64,000 nt of DNA from Acerihabitans sp047324305 (lineage in GTDB: Bacteria > Pseudomonadota > Gammaproteobacteria > Enterobacterales > Enterobacteriaceae): positions 1,984,001 through 2,048,000 of the forward strand of contig NZ_CP178740.1 in the NCBI RefSeq assembly GCF_047324305.1, in the 5' to 3' direction. The translations under genes and the position numbers were made by a program. Below the pieces are notes generated by a model, which was not told the DNA's origin, searched no databases, and saw only the letters and a list, made by a program, of their open reading frames with translations. Every line of letters begins with the position of its first letter. Position 1 is the first letter of the stretch. Below, in pieces: positions 32,138 through 40,713 of this stretch.

Positions 32138-32212
32138 TCATAGGTGCGATGGCATCAGGACAGGACGGGTTTTTTTAGCCACAATGATAATTTTGCGTTT
32201 AGTCATATTCAT
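32138..32212 (-). CDS. Candidate 24-residue precursor peptide of a RiPP cluster
   Basis: This 24-codon gene has an excellent ribosome-binding site (AAAGGAG, 8 bases before ATG) and stops with TGA at 32138. It is the only small frame so placed upstream of the two fusion enzymes. The peptide is very basic with a beta-strand-like block KRKIIIVAKK, the type of segment RiPP-recognition domains bind, and ends in Pro-Val-Leu-Met-Pro-Ser-His-Leu. It has no Cys and no Trp, Tyr or Phe; candidate modified residues are Lys, Arg, Thr, Ser and His. A second in-frame ATG at codon 3 exists. Function is inferred from position and from the RRE-like domains downstream; no homologue is known to me. Confidence 0.6.
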   Translation of the reverse strand: MNMTKRKIIIVAKKTRPVLMPSHL

Positions 32213-32812
32213 GATTGCTTCTCCTTTGGGTTAAAATGCGTGCCGGCTATCAACACGCACGTGATATTTAATTTATTTTGCAATGTAAAGTGGTAAAATA
32301 TCTATTTAAATTATTATTATTGAAGTCAATATGCGCGTAAGAATACACAGTTATTTATAAAGATAATAATAAATAAGTAATAATGATAGTATTTATTTTA
32401 TTGTAATAAACTTTGCTTTTGTAATGACTTATGATGGATAACCCTTAAATGTGGCCAATGACTTTACCCTAAATCATAGGAATGAAGATTGCAATATCAA
32501 AATTAAATTAACTGCTCTGATAGAGGAAGTGTTAATTTTTACCCTTTCTTCCGCGAGTATTCTAAAATCAAGTGAAACATAATTTATGTGATTATATAAT
32601 TTGCTAAGTGAATAGAGTGCTGTTGCAGGCCGGATTAATTTTCTTGCAGCGCGAGATGAATCATCTCATTATTCACTGTGTGGTACGCTTGTTACGCTGC
32701 CTGTACTTATGCACGATAAACAACCCATCAGCTGCTGCCATGGCCTTGTCGTGGGCACGCCGCGGGCGGCATTTCACCGTATGAAGGTTTTTGCGCGCCA
32801 CCCGCCGGCTAT
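32213..32812. other. AT-rich regulatory interval upstream of the peptide cluster
   Basis: This 600-base gap lies between the peptide gene and ycaQ, both on the minus strand. Bases 32260-32600 are extremely AT-rich, with no coding frame and many possible -10 elements on either strand. Close to the peptide gene, GCGTG/CACGC (arms 32238-32242 and 32254-32258) can form a small leader hairpin. From about 32630 the composition returns to the chromosomal norm, which marks the right edge of the island. Confidence 0.45.
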
Positions 32813-33958
32813 CTACCCTTTTTGGAACAGTTCGAACCGGCCCAAGGCCTCGTCGATGGCAATGCGCAGATCCGGCCGCGGCTCCGTGAACCAGGTCCAC
32901 TTTTGTACCATTAGCCTGCCCGCCGGACGATCCATCTTGAGATCGAGCGCGGCCACGATCTCATCCCCTACCAGCACCGGCAGCGCAAAATAACCCAGTA
33001 CCCTTTTATCGGCGGGCACATAGGCCTCGAACCGATGTTCATACCCAAAAAACAGGTGTAGCCGCTTGCGCTGGATGATCAGGGGATCGAAGGGTGACAG
33101 AATGGCGGTACGGGGAGTCACTAACGGTTCAATGCTATTTTCCAGCGCCGCCGGGACGACCCAATGCTGGCTTTTCGCGTGGTTCTCGATATGGACCGGC
33201 ACCAATTGCTTTTTCTTTACCGCCGCGTCAATCAGCGTACGCACCGCCGCCTTGGCCCCGGCATTGCCGAAACAAATGGAATCCAGGCTGACCATGCCCT
33301 GGGAACGCACGGCGCGCGCCAAAAGATAGTGGGCGAACTGCTGGGCGGTTGCCGGGCGGGGACGGCGGGGCCAAGCGAAATGGCGGGCGGATAAATCATA
33401 GCTTTTTAGCATGCCGGTGCGTTTGCTCACCGTCAGGTCGCCGCTGAAAAAGCCATAACGCAGCGCGCGCCGTGACGGCTTGCGGCTGCCCCACGGATGC
33501 GTCTTCTCAACCAGCACTTCATCGTTGATATCCCGGATCGACAGCGCCCCGTCGTCACGGATGCGTTTTAGCAGCGCGGCATAATGCTGTGCATCCATGT
33601 CGGCATACGACGCATGAGGCCTGGCGCGAAACTGATTCATGGCCGGCAGGAACATGCGGTAATCCGCCGTCGGCACGTAGGCCAGGGCATGTGTCCAGTA
33701 TTCAAAGACCGATTTAGCCTCCGACTGGGACTGCTCAAGGTCGGCGCGTCGATAGGCGGGAATACGGGTATGGAGAATATGATGGTGGCTGCGCTCGATG
33801 ACGTTGATGGTATCGATCTGCACATACCCGAGATGTTCGGTGGCTAAACGAACGGCGTCGGGCCCTTCGCCGAAAGGGGCGGGGATATCGAGCCGCTGCG
33901 CCCGCAGCCAGATCGCGCGGGCCTGCCGGGCGGTTACCGGGATAGAAGATAGGGTCAT
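32813..33958 (-). CDS. ycaQ: YcaQ-family crosslink-repair DNA glycosylase
   Basis: The 381-residue protein belongs to the HTH_42 (AlkZ/YcaQ) family, winged-helix DNA glycosylases that excise alkylated bases and unhook interstrand crosslinks. The catalytic QxD motif is visible as VQIDTINV near residue 50, matching E. coli YcaQ rather than the QxQ of Streptomyces AlkZ. The start SSIPVTARQARAIWLRAQRLD and the HALAYVPTADYRMFLPAM region are family-typical. E. coli YcaQ is about 30 residues longer. Relatives often sit beside genotoxin clusters as self-resistance; here it borders the peptide island, but the intact chromosomal composition suggests it is a host gene. Confidence 0.88.
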   Translation of the reverse strand: MTLSSIPVTARQARAIWLRAQRLDIPAPFGEGPDAVRLATEHLGYVQIDTINVIERSHHHILHTRIPAYRRADLEQSQSEAKSVFEYWTHALAYVPTADYRMFLPAMNQFRARPHASYADMDAQHYAALLKRIRDDGALSIRDINDEVLVEKTHPWGSRKPSRRALRYGFFSGDLTVSKRTGMLKSYDLSARHFAWPRRPRPATAQQFAHYLLARAVRSQGMVSLDSICFGNAGAKAAVRTLIDAAVKKKQLVPVHIENHAKSQHWVVPAALENSIEPLVTPRTAILSPFDPLIIQRKRLHLFFGYEHRFEAYVPADKRVLGYFALPVLVGDEIVAALDLKMDRPAGRLMVQKWTWFTEPRPDLRIAIDEALGRFELFQKG

Positions 33959-34290
33959 AATGTTAGCTTTTCACCATGATGGGAAAAATGCCGGGCATGG
34001 TTCACCTGAGCGTGATTGACGGGTTAAACAGGTTATGCGGGTCAGCATCAGGCGGTTTTATTTCGCCGACTGTATGACGGTATATTACTGGCCTATTTTA
34101 TGCTTGTCTGCACCCTCCGCGCTTTTCACCACGGTGGTGCGTCCGTCCCTTTTTAGTGCAGACATCCCTTTTGTCGCGCGTTTTAAAGAGGTTAATAACC
34201 CGAGGGTACCCCGATAAAAACCAGCATTCCCGTGTAATGGGATTCTGTTCCCATACTGTGGCATGGATCCTGCTTGCCAAGGTTACGTCT
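33959..34290. other. Intergenic region between ycaQ and the IclR-type gene
   Basis: This 332-base gap holds divergent promoters. I see no RNA gene, repeat or clear operator. An in-frame upstream extension of the regulator gene reaches 34156 but lacks family similarity. Confidence 0.35.
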
Positions 34291-35076
34291 ATGCTCAATA
34301 CGAAGCCGCCGATGTCCATTAACTCAGCATCCATGCCGGTCCAGGGTCGGGAAAATATTTCCTCCCATGAACGTGTTTTAATGATTTTAAAAGTGCTGGC
34401 GCAATTTGGCCGTCCGGTCAACGCGGCGGAGTTAATGAAGGCGACCGGCCTGGCCAAGAGTACGCTTTACCGCCAGTTGGTGATGCTCAAGCGTTGGGGG
34501 TTTGTTTTTGAATCAGGCAATTTATATGCCCCCGGCCCGGTCAGCCTGCAGCTCGCCCTGGGCTTTAACACCGTGTCGCTGCTGACGCACCATGGCCGGC
34601 CGGAAATGCAATGGCTCTCGGATCTTGCACGCGAAACGGTGGCCATCACGGTTGCCGTGGATGCCCAGGCGGTCTGCGTCGATATGATCGAGGCGCCCCA
34701 GTCTCTGCGCTGCTCTTTCGAAAAAGGACGCAGCCTGCCGTTAAGGGATGGCGCCACCGCTAAATGTCTGTTGGCCCACCTGCCTGACCTGCAACAGCAA
34801 TCTATCCTGCAGGCGGAATTTCCCGATCCGGCCGAGAGAAACGACAGGCTGGCGCAATTACAGGACATCCGTACCCAAGGTTATGCCTGCAGCCAGGGTG
34901 AGGTTGACGACGGCGTCTGGGGGATTAGCGCGCCCTTATTTGCCTCCGGCGCGTTTGTGCTGGGCGTGTTATCGCTGATGGCGCCTTGGCAACGGGCCGT
35001 TGACCGGCAGCCGCAATTGATAGGCCTCGCCATCGAGGCCGCGGGACGTATCAATAAGCGCCTGCGGGCAAGCTGA
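34291..35076 (+). CDS. IclR-family transcriptional regulator
   Basis: The 261-residue protein has an N-terminal winged helix (RVLMILKVLAQFGRPVNAAELMKATGLAKSTLYRQLVMLKRWGFV) and a C-terminal GAF-like effector domain with the family segment RCSFEKGRSLPLRDGATAKCLLAHLP and GYACSQGEVDDGVWGISAPLF. The ATG at 34291 (MLNTKPPM) follows AAGG; an upstream frame would add 45 residues without family support. It precedes and probably controls the amino-acid ABC operon 35112-37402 on the same strand, whose substrate or a breakdown product may be its ligand. Confidence 0.88.
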   Translation: MLNTKPPMSINSASMPVQGRENISSHERVLMILKVLAQFGRPVNAAELMKATGLAKSTLYRQLVMLKRWGFVFESGNLYAPGPVSLQLALGFNTVSLLTHHGRPEMQWLSDLARETVAITVAVDAQAVCVDMIEAPQSLRCSFEKGRSLPLRDGATAKCLLAHLPDLQQQSILQAEFPDPAERNDRLAQLQDIRTQGYACSQGEVDDGVWGISAPLFASGAFVLGVLSLMAPWQRAVDRQPQLIGLAIEAAGRINKRLRAS

Positions 35077-35111
35077 TTTTTACTCTTTTATTCATTCAAA
35101 AGGAAAGAACC

Positions 35112-35864
35112 ATGTCCATTATCCGTCCCGTATTAACCCGCCTGTTTGTCGCCGGCATGTTATGCCTGTCCGCAACGTCTTTTACCCAGGCCGCCGAACC
35201 GATTAAAGCGGTAACAGACGCCACTTTCCCGCCCATGGAATATATGGAAAACGGAAAGTTTGCCGGGTTTGATATCGAGCTGGTCGAGGCGATTGGCAAG
35301 GTACTTAACCGGCCCATCGCCTGGACCAATGTGGATTTTAAAGGACTGGTGCCCAGCGTGACCGCCAACCGGGCCGATATCGCCGTCTCCGCTATCTATA
35401 TCACCCCGGCGCGCGCGGAAGTCGTCGACTTTACCCACGCTTACCTGAGCGGCGGCCTGGTGGCGATGGTCAAAGAGGACAACACGACGATCAAAACCCT
35501 GGATGACCTGAAAGGCAAAAAAATAAGCGTCCAGGTGGGGACCAAATCGGTGCAATGGCTGCACGACAATATTCCGTCGGCCCAATTGGTCGAGGTGGAG
35601 AAAAACCAGCAGATGTTCAGCTTGGTGGATATCGGACGTGTCGATGCCGCGGTCACCGGCAAACCGGCGGCGTTCCAATATGCGCGCACCAAAGGCGGCG
35701 TCCGGATATTGGCCGATCAGCTGACATCCGAAGAATATGGTATTGCCGTACAGAAGAACCAGCCAAGGCTTACGGCGGAGATCAACGGGGCGCTTGACCA
35801 GCTCAAGGCCAACGGTACTTATGCCGCCCTGGTGCAAAAATGGTTCCCTACCGCTGCCAAGTAA
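35112..35864 (+). CDS. Polar amino-acid-type solute-binding protein (SBP family 3)
   Basis: The 250-residue periplasmic protein has a Sec signal peptide (residues 1-27, cleavage near TQA-AEP). The mature part starts IKAVTDATFPPMEYMENGKFAGFDIELVEAIGKVL, the family 3 signature, with the ligand residues in the segment FKGLVPSVTANRADIAVSAI. It resembles FliY/ArtJ/HisJ-like binders; the exact amino acid cannot be told. AAAGGAAAG lies 7 bases before ATG. It forms an importer with the next two genes. Confidence 0.9.
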   Translation: MSIIRPVLTRLFVAGMLCLSATSFTQAAEPIKAVTDATFPPMEYMENGKFAGFDIELVEAIGKVLNRPIAWTNVDFKGLVPSVTANRADIAVSAIYITPARAEVVDFTHAYLSGGLVAMVKEDNTTIKTLDDLKGKKISVQVGTKSVQWLHDNIPSAQLVEVEKNQQMFSLVDIGRVDAAVTGKPAAFQYARTKGGVRILADQLTSEEYGIAVQKNQPRLTAEINGALDQLKANGTYAALVQKWFPTAAK

Positions 35865-35954
35865 GCATGGCGCGATGAGGCATTGGCATCCTGTCTTCGG
35901 CTGTTACGCTTTGATGTAACTCTTTGTATCCGAGGCACAATCGACGGAAATACT

Positions 35955-36629
35955 ATGACCCTAGACCTGAACTTTTCACCCGTCTTTGCCGGGGCCGGAC
36001 TGTTGCTTCAAGGCACGATAGTGACCGTTGAAATCACGCTTTGCGCATTGCTGTTGAGTTGTACGCTTGGATTGCTGTTAGGCATCGGCCGTCTCAATCC
36101 CGAACGGCGCGTTATCTATGCCCTGTGCAGCGCCTACGTCGCGTTGATCAGGGGCACGCCGCTTCTGGTGCAGCTGTTTATTTGGTATTACGGCCTTCCC
36201 CGGCTTGGCCTGGTGCTGCCGTCGTTTTTCTGCGGTGTTATCGGCTTGGGATTGTATTCGAGCGCCTACGTGGCGGAAGTGGTGCGCGGCGCGATCCAGT
36301 CCATCGAAAAAGGGCAGAATGAAGCGGCGCGATCGTTGGGTATGTCCGGCGGCCAGGCAATGTACAAGATTATCCTGCCGCAGGCGGTTATCCGGATGAT
36401 ACCGCCGCTCGGCAATGAGTTTATCGCGTTAATCAAGAATTCGGCGCTGGTGTCGCTTATCACCATCCAGGATGTGATGCAGGCGGGCTCGACGATTATC
36501 AGTAACTCTTACCGGGATCTGGAAACCTATCTGGTGATTGCCGCCGTGTATTTTTTCCTGACCGGAATCTCAGTGCTGGCGTTGCGTTATTGTGAACAAC
36601 GGCTCAAATCGAAGGGGGCGCTGCAATGA
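35955..36629 (+). CDS. Amino-acid ABC transporter permease (HisM/GlnP type)
   Basis: The 224-residue membrane protein shows about five helices and the polar amino-acid permease motifs YVALIRGTPLLVQLFIWYYGLP and EAARSLGMSGGQAMYKIILPQAVIRMIPPLGNEFI (EAA loop). A single permease gene suggests a homodimer. ATG 35955 (MTLDLNF) is used; the frame open from 35883 has no support. It overlaps the ATPase start by ATGA. Confidence 0.92.
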   Translation: MTLDLNFSPVFAGAGLLLQGTIVTVEITLCALLLSCTLGLLLGIGRLNPERRVIYALCSAYVALIRGTPLLVQLFIWYYGLPRLGLVLPSFFCGVIGLGLYSSAYVAEVVRGAIQSIEKGQNEAARSLGMSGGQAMYKIILPQAVIRMIPPLGNEFIALIKNSALVSLITIQDVMQAGSTIISNSYRDLETYLVIAAVYFFLTGISVLALRYCEQRLKSKGALQ

Positions 36630-37402
36630 CAGAATCACGCGCTATGGGCAATCCCATTATCAGGATCCGCCGTCTCGGCAAACGCTTTGGCGCCAACCGG
36701 GTGCTTAACGGTATCGATTTTGAGGTCTTCCCCGGCCAGGTGGTCGTGATTATCGGGCCCAGCGGGTCGGGCAAAAGCACTTTCCTGCGCTGCTGCAACG
36801 GGCTTGAGCAAGCGGAAGAAGGCGACATTGAGATTTGCGGCAGCACCCTGATAAAACAGGGGAAAATGTTGCCTGACGTTGAGCTTAACGAACTGCGCAA
36901 AAACGTCGGCATGGTTTTCCAGTCGTTTAATTTATTTCCTCATCTGAGCGTACTGGACAATATTTGCGTCGCTCCCCAGATGCTGCGTAACCTTAAAAAA
37001 ACCGACGCCCGGGCGCAGGCGGTTAAACTGTTGGGCAAAGTCGGTTTGGCCGCCAAAGCGGATGCCATGCCCAACAGCCTGTCCGGCGGTCAAAAACAGC
37101 GGGTCGCCATTGCCCGCGCGCTGGCGATGGAGCCGCTGGTGATGCTGTTCGACGAGCCGACGTCCGCGTTGGATCCCGAACTGGTGGGCGAGGTGCTGCG
37201 GGTCATGAAAATGTTAGCCCAGGACGGCATGACCATGATTGTGGTGACGCATGAAATGGCCTTCGCCCAGGAAGTGGCCGATGTGGTGGTGGTCATGGAC
37301 GGCGGGGTGATAATCGAGGCGGGCCCGCCCGCCGCTATTTTCGGCGCGCCGAGGGAAGCGCGGACCAGGACCTTCCTGCAAAGCGTACTGTCCCGCGCAT
37401 GA
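36626..37402 (+). CDS. Amino-acid ABC transporter ATPase (GlnQ/HisP type)
   Basis: The 258-residue ATPase has Walker A GPSGSGKST, Q-loop VFQSFNLFPHLSVLDNI, signature LSGGQKQRVAIARALAM, Walker B MLFDEPTSALDPE and the switch His in VVTHEM. The order SBP-permease-ATPase with ATGA overlap is typical of polar amino-acid uptake systems. It faces the convergent dehydrogenase gene after a 96-base gap in which I see no clear terminator. Confidence 0.93.
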   Translation: MTESRAMGNPIIRIRRLGKRFGANRVLNGIDFEVFPGQVVVIIGPSGSGKSTFLRCCNGLEQAEEGDIEICGSTLIKQGKMLPDVELNELRKNVGMVFQSFNLFPHLSVLDNICVAPQMLRNLKKTDARAQAVKLLGKVGLAAKADAMPNSLSGGQKQRVAIARALAMEPLVMLFDEPTSALDPELVGEVLRVMKMLAQDGMTMIVVTHEMAFAQEVADVVVVMDGGVIIEAGPPAAIFGAPREARTRTFLQSVLSRA

Positions 37403-37498
37403 CAGCCCCGGCGCCGCTGCGCCATCGGCCGCCGGTCTGCCCGGAGCGCTCCCGACCTGATGTGCCGCCGCCTGCTTCCGCGCTGCGCAAGGGCGTAT

Positions 37499-38521
37499 TC
37501 AGCACGTCAGCACTATTTTCCCGAACGGGCCGCGATCGAGATGATCCAAGGCATCGGGCAGTTGATCGAATCCGTATTGCCGGTCGATCACCGGCTTCAG
37601 GCCGATAGCATCCACGGCGCGCACCAGATCTTCCAGCGCGCGTCGGTGGCCGACGCCAATGCCCTGGATGACCGGCGATTTCAGCAGCAATGGGCCGCCG
37701 GGGCCGCTGATGTCAAATCCCTCAAACACGCCGATCGCTGAAATAGTACCGTGGACGGCCACGGCGCGAATCGAATTCGCCAGGTTGGGGCCGCCCACGG
37801 TATCGATAATATGGTCGATGCCCCGGTCCTGCGTCAGGCTATAAACCGATTCCACCCAATCGCCGTTCAGGCGGTTGATGCCGTAATCGGCGCCCAGGGC
37901 CTTGGCGCGGGCCAGCTTTTCATCGCTGCCGGAGGTGACGTACACCGTTGCGCCGTGCGCTTTGGCAATCTGCAGGGCCAGCAGCGCCACGCCGCCGGTG
38001 CCCTGCACCAGCACCGAGTCCCCGGCGCGCAGGCGGCCGCGCTCCACCAGGGCGAACCAGGCGGTCAGACCGGCGCAAGGCAGGGTACTGGCCTGCGCGT
38101 CGTCAAGCGTGGCGGGGGAGGCGGATACCCAGTCTTCATGCAAAATCACATATTCCGCCAGTACGCCTTGCAGGGCGCCGCCCAGGGTAATATAGGGCGG
38201 CGTGCGGGCATTACCCCCTGGCTTCCCGTCGATCCAGCCGGGCGTAAAATTCGATATCACCCGATCGCCGGCCTTGAACCGGGTGGTGCCCGCGCCGGTG
38301 GCATCAATCACGCCGGCCATATCCGACGCCGGGGTAAACGGCAGCGGCAGATCCAGCCCCATGCCGGTTTCGATAGCCAGCTTATCGCGGTAATTGAGGG
38401 AAACGGCGTTCACTTTTACCCGGATTTCACGGGGTCCCGGCTGCGGGACGGCGATCTCGGTCAGCTTAAGATTTCCACGCCCAATAGCGTCCATCGTCCA
38501 GCGTTGCATGGTGTCGGCCAT
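37499..38521 (-). CDS. NAD(P)-dependent quinone-oxidoreductase-like alcohol dehydrogenase (MDR family)
   Basis: The 340-residue protein is a medium-chain dehydrogenase. It has the catalytic-domain start RGNLKLTEIAVPQPGPREIRVKVNAVSLNYRDK, with no structural-zinc Cys cluster, and the Rossmann motif GTGGVALLALQIAKAHGATVYVTS for NAD(P). The pattern is that of the zinc-type alcohol dehydrogenase-like YogA/quinone reductase group. The divergent LysR-type gene 104 bases away is its likely regulator. The physiological substrate is unknown. Confidence 0.88.
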   Translation of the reverse strand: MADTMQRWTMDAIGRGNLKLTEIAVPQPGPREIRVKVNAVSLNYRDKLAIETGMGLDLPLPFTPASDMAGVIDATGAGTTRFKAGDRVISNFTPGWIDGKPGGNARTPPYITLGGALQGVLAEYVILHEDWVSASPATLDDAQASTLPCAGLTAWFALVERGRLRAGDSVLVQGTGGVALLALQIAKAHGATVYVTSGSDEKLARAKALGADYGINRLNGDWVESVYSLTQDRGIDHIIDTVGGPNLANSIRAVAVHGTISAIGVFEGFDISGPGGPLLLKSPVIQGIGVGHRRALEDLVRAVDAIGLKPVIDRQYGFDQLPDALDHLDRGPFGKIVLTC

Positions 38522-38573
38522 GATGTCCTCCTGATAATAAAATGTGTTACGTCAGGATAGCGTTGATATCACG

Positions 38574-38586
38574 TCGCCAGTGGCGA
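38574..38586. promoter_or_regulatory. Possible LysR-type operator between the dehydrogenase and its regulator
   Basis: TCGCC/GGCGA inverted arms with a 3-base centre lie in the 104-base divergent gap, 40 bases before the LysR start. Position is right for a LysR-type recognition site, but the arms are short and GC-rich, so chance is possible. Confidence 0.3.
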
Positions 38587-38625
38587 TAATATTTCCAATT
38601 ATTGTTTCCAAAAAGGCGACAACCC

Positions 38626-39531
38626 ATGACGGATCGGCTGAAAGGTATTTCGGTGTTTGTCACCTCGGTCGAAGCGGGCAGTTTTGCCCTGGCGGCCAGC
38701 CGGCTGCATCTCTCCCGTTCGGCGGTGGGCAAGACCATAGCCCGGCTTGAGCAGCGCCTCGGCGTACGTTTGTTCCAGCGCACCACCCGCAGCCAAAGCC
38801 TGACCGCTGACGGCGCGTTATTTTACGAACGCTGCCAGCGGGCGCTGGAGGAGATCCACACCGCCGAAACCTTGCTGGAAACCGGTAAACAGCAGGTCAG
38901 CGGTCGCTTACGGGTATCAATGCCGGTGCTGTTCGGCCGTCTGTGCGCCGCGCCGCTGTTGATCGAGCTGACACGGGAGCATCCCGGGCTGGAGCTGGAG
39001 CTTTCGTTCAGCGATCGTATCGTGGATTTGATCGAGGACGGCTACGATTTGGCTATCCGCAACGGGCCTTTACCCGACAGCGCCCGGCTGGTGGCGCGCC
39101 GTATCGGCGATCACCGCATGACCTTCTGCGCCTCGCCCGGTTACCTGGCACGGGCCGGCACGCCGCATACCCTTGCGTCACTGGCCCGCCTTGAGACGGT
39201 GGCTTATTTGCGCGCGGGAATGTTACAGCATTGGCAGGTTAGTCTGCCCGACGGCACGGTGGAAGAAGTGGTGCCAAAAACGCGTCTGTTAATGGATGAT
39301 TTACAGGCGATCGCGGATACCGCCGCCGCCGGCTTCGGTATTGCCTGGCTGCCCTGCTGGCTGGTACGGCAACGATTGCAGCAAGGTGAATTGGTCCAGG
39401 TACTGGCGGAATACGCGGGCGTTTTTTTTCAGTCCTATGCCGTATGGCCCAAGACCACTCACCTGCCGCTGAAGGTCCGGCTGGCGGTGGACCGTCTGGC
39501 GGAGAGATTGGCGACCAGTATGAGTTTGTAG
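38626..39531 (+). CDS. LysR-family transcriptional regulator (divergent to the dehydrogenase)
   Basis: The 301-residue protein has the LysR helix-turn-helix at residues 4-60 (KGISVFVTSVEAGSFALAASRLHLSRSAVGKTIARLEQRLGVRLFQRTTR) and a periplasmic-binding-protein-like effector domain. It is of the CrgA/DsdC-like subgroup that often controls a divergent dehydrogenase. ATG 38626 (MTDRLKG) aligns with family starts; an earlier frame from 38602 has weaker support. Confidence 0.9.
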   Translation: MTDRLKGISVFVTSVEAGSFALAASRLHLSRSAVGKTIARLEQRLGVRLFQRTTRSQSLTADGALFYERCQRALEEIHTAETLLETGKQQVSGRLRVSMPVLFGRLCAAPLLIELTREHPGLELELSFSDRIVDLIEDGYDLAIRNGPLPDSARLVARRIGDHRMTFCASPGYLARAGTPHTLASLARLETVAYLRAGMLQHWQVSLPDGTVEEVVPKTRLLMDDLQAIADTAAAGFGIAWLPCWLVRQRLQQGELVQVLAEYAGVFFQSYAVWPKTTHLPLKVRLAVDRLAERLATSMSL

Positions 39532-39696
39532 GGGGTGATGATACTGATCTCTTGCAGTAGTCAGGAAACCTGATGGGCGCCAAGCAAAACCGATAATAGA
39601 AGATAAAAACCGGCCCGATCGGGTGGACATAGTCGAAGATGAGCTTAACGTATCATGACATTAACCAGCAGAAAAAACCGAGCTGCCGGAATGAAG

Positions 39697-40605
39697 TCAT
39701 GGCTTATTGTCTCGACATACAGGCGTTTTAACCACCGGGGAGCAGGCAAACGCGTCATTAATCGCCGCTGTCACCACTCTCACTCGCCCAGAAGTCCAAA
39801 CATCAGGATTGACCACCAGCCAAATATCGGCGGAGTCGATGCGCGACGGCATCACGTTAATCAGTTCCGGGCAGCATCGTTGCACTATTTCGCGCGCCAT
39901 CATGCTGATACCCATCCCTTCCCTAACGGCATCCATCAGCAATAACTGCGAGGCGGTTTCCATCACGACAGTACCGTTGGTCAGGGGCTCGCCACACAAC
40001 TCCTGCCAGTACTGTGGCAACACCTCGCGGGGGAACATTATCAGATCATGCCCCGCAAAGGCGCTGCCGGCCAACGGCAGGCCATGCCGTGACACATAGT
40101 CCGCCGAGGCGTACAACCCCATATGGACAGTGGCCAGGCGACGTATGATTAAACTGCCGTCCGTCGGACGTGCACTGCGCACCGCCAGATCGGCCTCGCC
40201 TCGTTTGATGTCCAATAGCGCAGGAGCGGTGGAGAGCGTCACGGTAATATTGGGATGGGACCGGCGCAGTCCGCGCAGGGCCGGTAATAAAAAACAACGC
40301 GCCAGCGCTTCCGTCGAGGCGATATGTACCGTGCCGGCGAGCGAGCTATCCAAACCGACGGTTTTGCGCCGTATTGCCGCGGCCGCGGCTTCCATCATTT
40401 CCGCTTCCGGCACCAATAATTTTCCTGCCGCCGTCAGTCTATAGCCCTCGGGATGACGGGTAAACAGGCCGGTTATTAACTCCCGTTCCAGGGTACGCAG
40501 GCGGCGGGCGACGGTGGCCTGATCGACGCCGAGGCTGAGGGCTGCCGCGCGTAAACTGCCGGTACGGGCGATTGCCAAGAAATAACGCGTGTTATCCCAG
40601 TTCAT
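39697..40605 (-). CDS. LysR-family transcriptional regulator (divergent to the DHA2 pump)
   Basis: The 302-residue regulator begins MNWDNTRYFLAIARTGSLRAAALSLGVDQATVARRLRTLERELITGLFTRHPEGYRLTAAG, the LysR DNA-binding domain. Its effector domain includes the usual HIASTEALARCFLLPAL segment. It is transcribed away from the efflux gene that starts 108 bases to the right, the common regulator-pump layout. The 165-base gap on its 3' side holds nothing recognisable. Confidence 0.9.
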   Translation of the reverse strand: MNWDNTRYFLAIARTGSLRAAALSLGVDQATVARRLRTLERELITGLFTRHPEGYRLTAAGKLLVPEAEMMEAAAAAIRRKTVGLDSSLAGTVHIASTEALARCFLLPALRGLRRSHPNITVTLSTAPALLDIKRGEADLAVRSARPTDGSLIIRRLATVHMGLYASADYVSRHGLPLAGSAFAGHDLIMFPREVLPQYWQELCGEPLTNGTVVMETASQLLLMDAVREGMGISMMAREIVQRCCPELINVMPSRIDSADIWLVVNPDVWTSGRVRVVTAAINDAFACSPVVKTPVCRDNKP

Positions 40606-40713
40606 GCTCTCCCCACGGCAATTTTGCCGCACCTGGTGTTATTCCTGCTGCATTTTAAGCCTTTAGATTTCCTTTTACACTCACTGCTTATGCATAAATA
40701 GAAGGAATTCATC

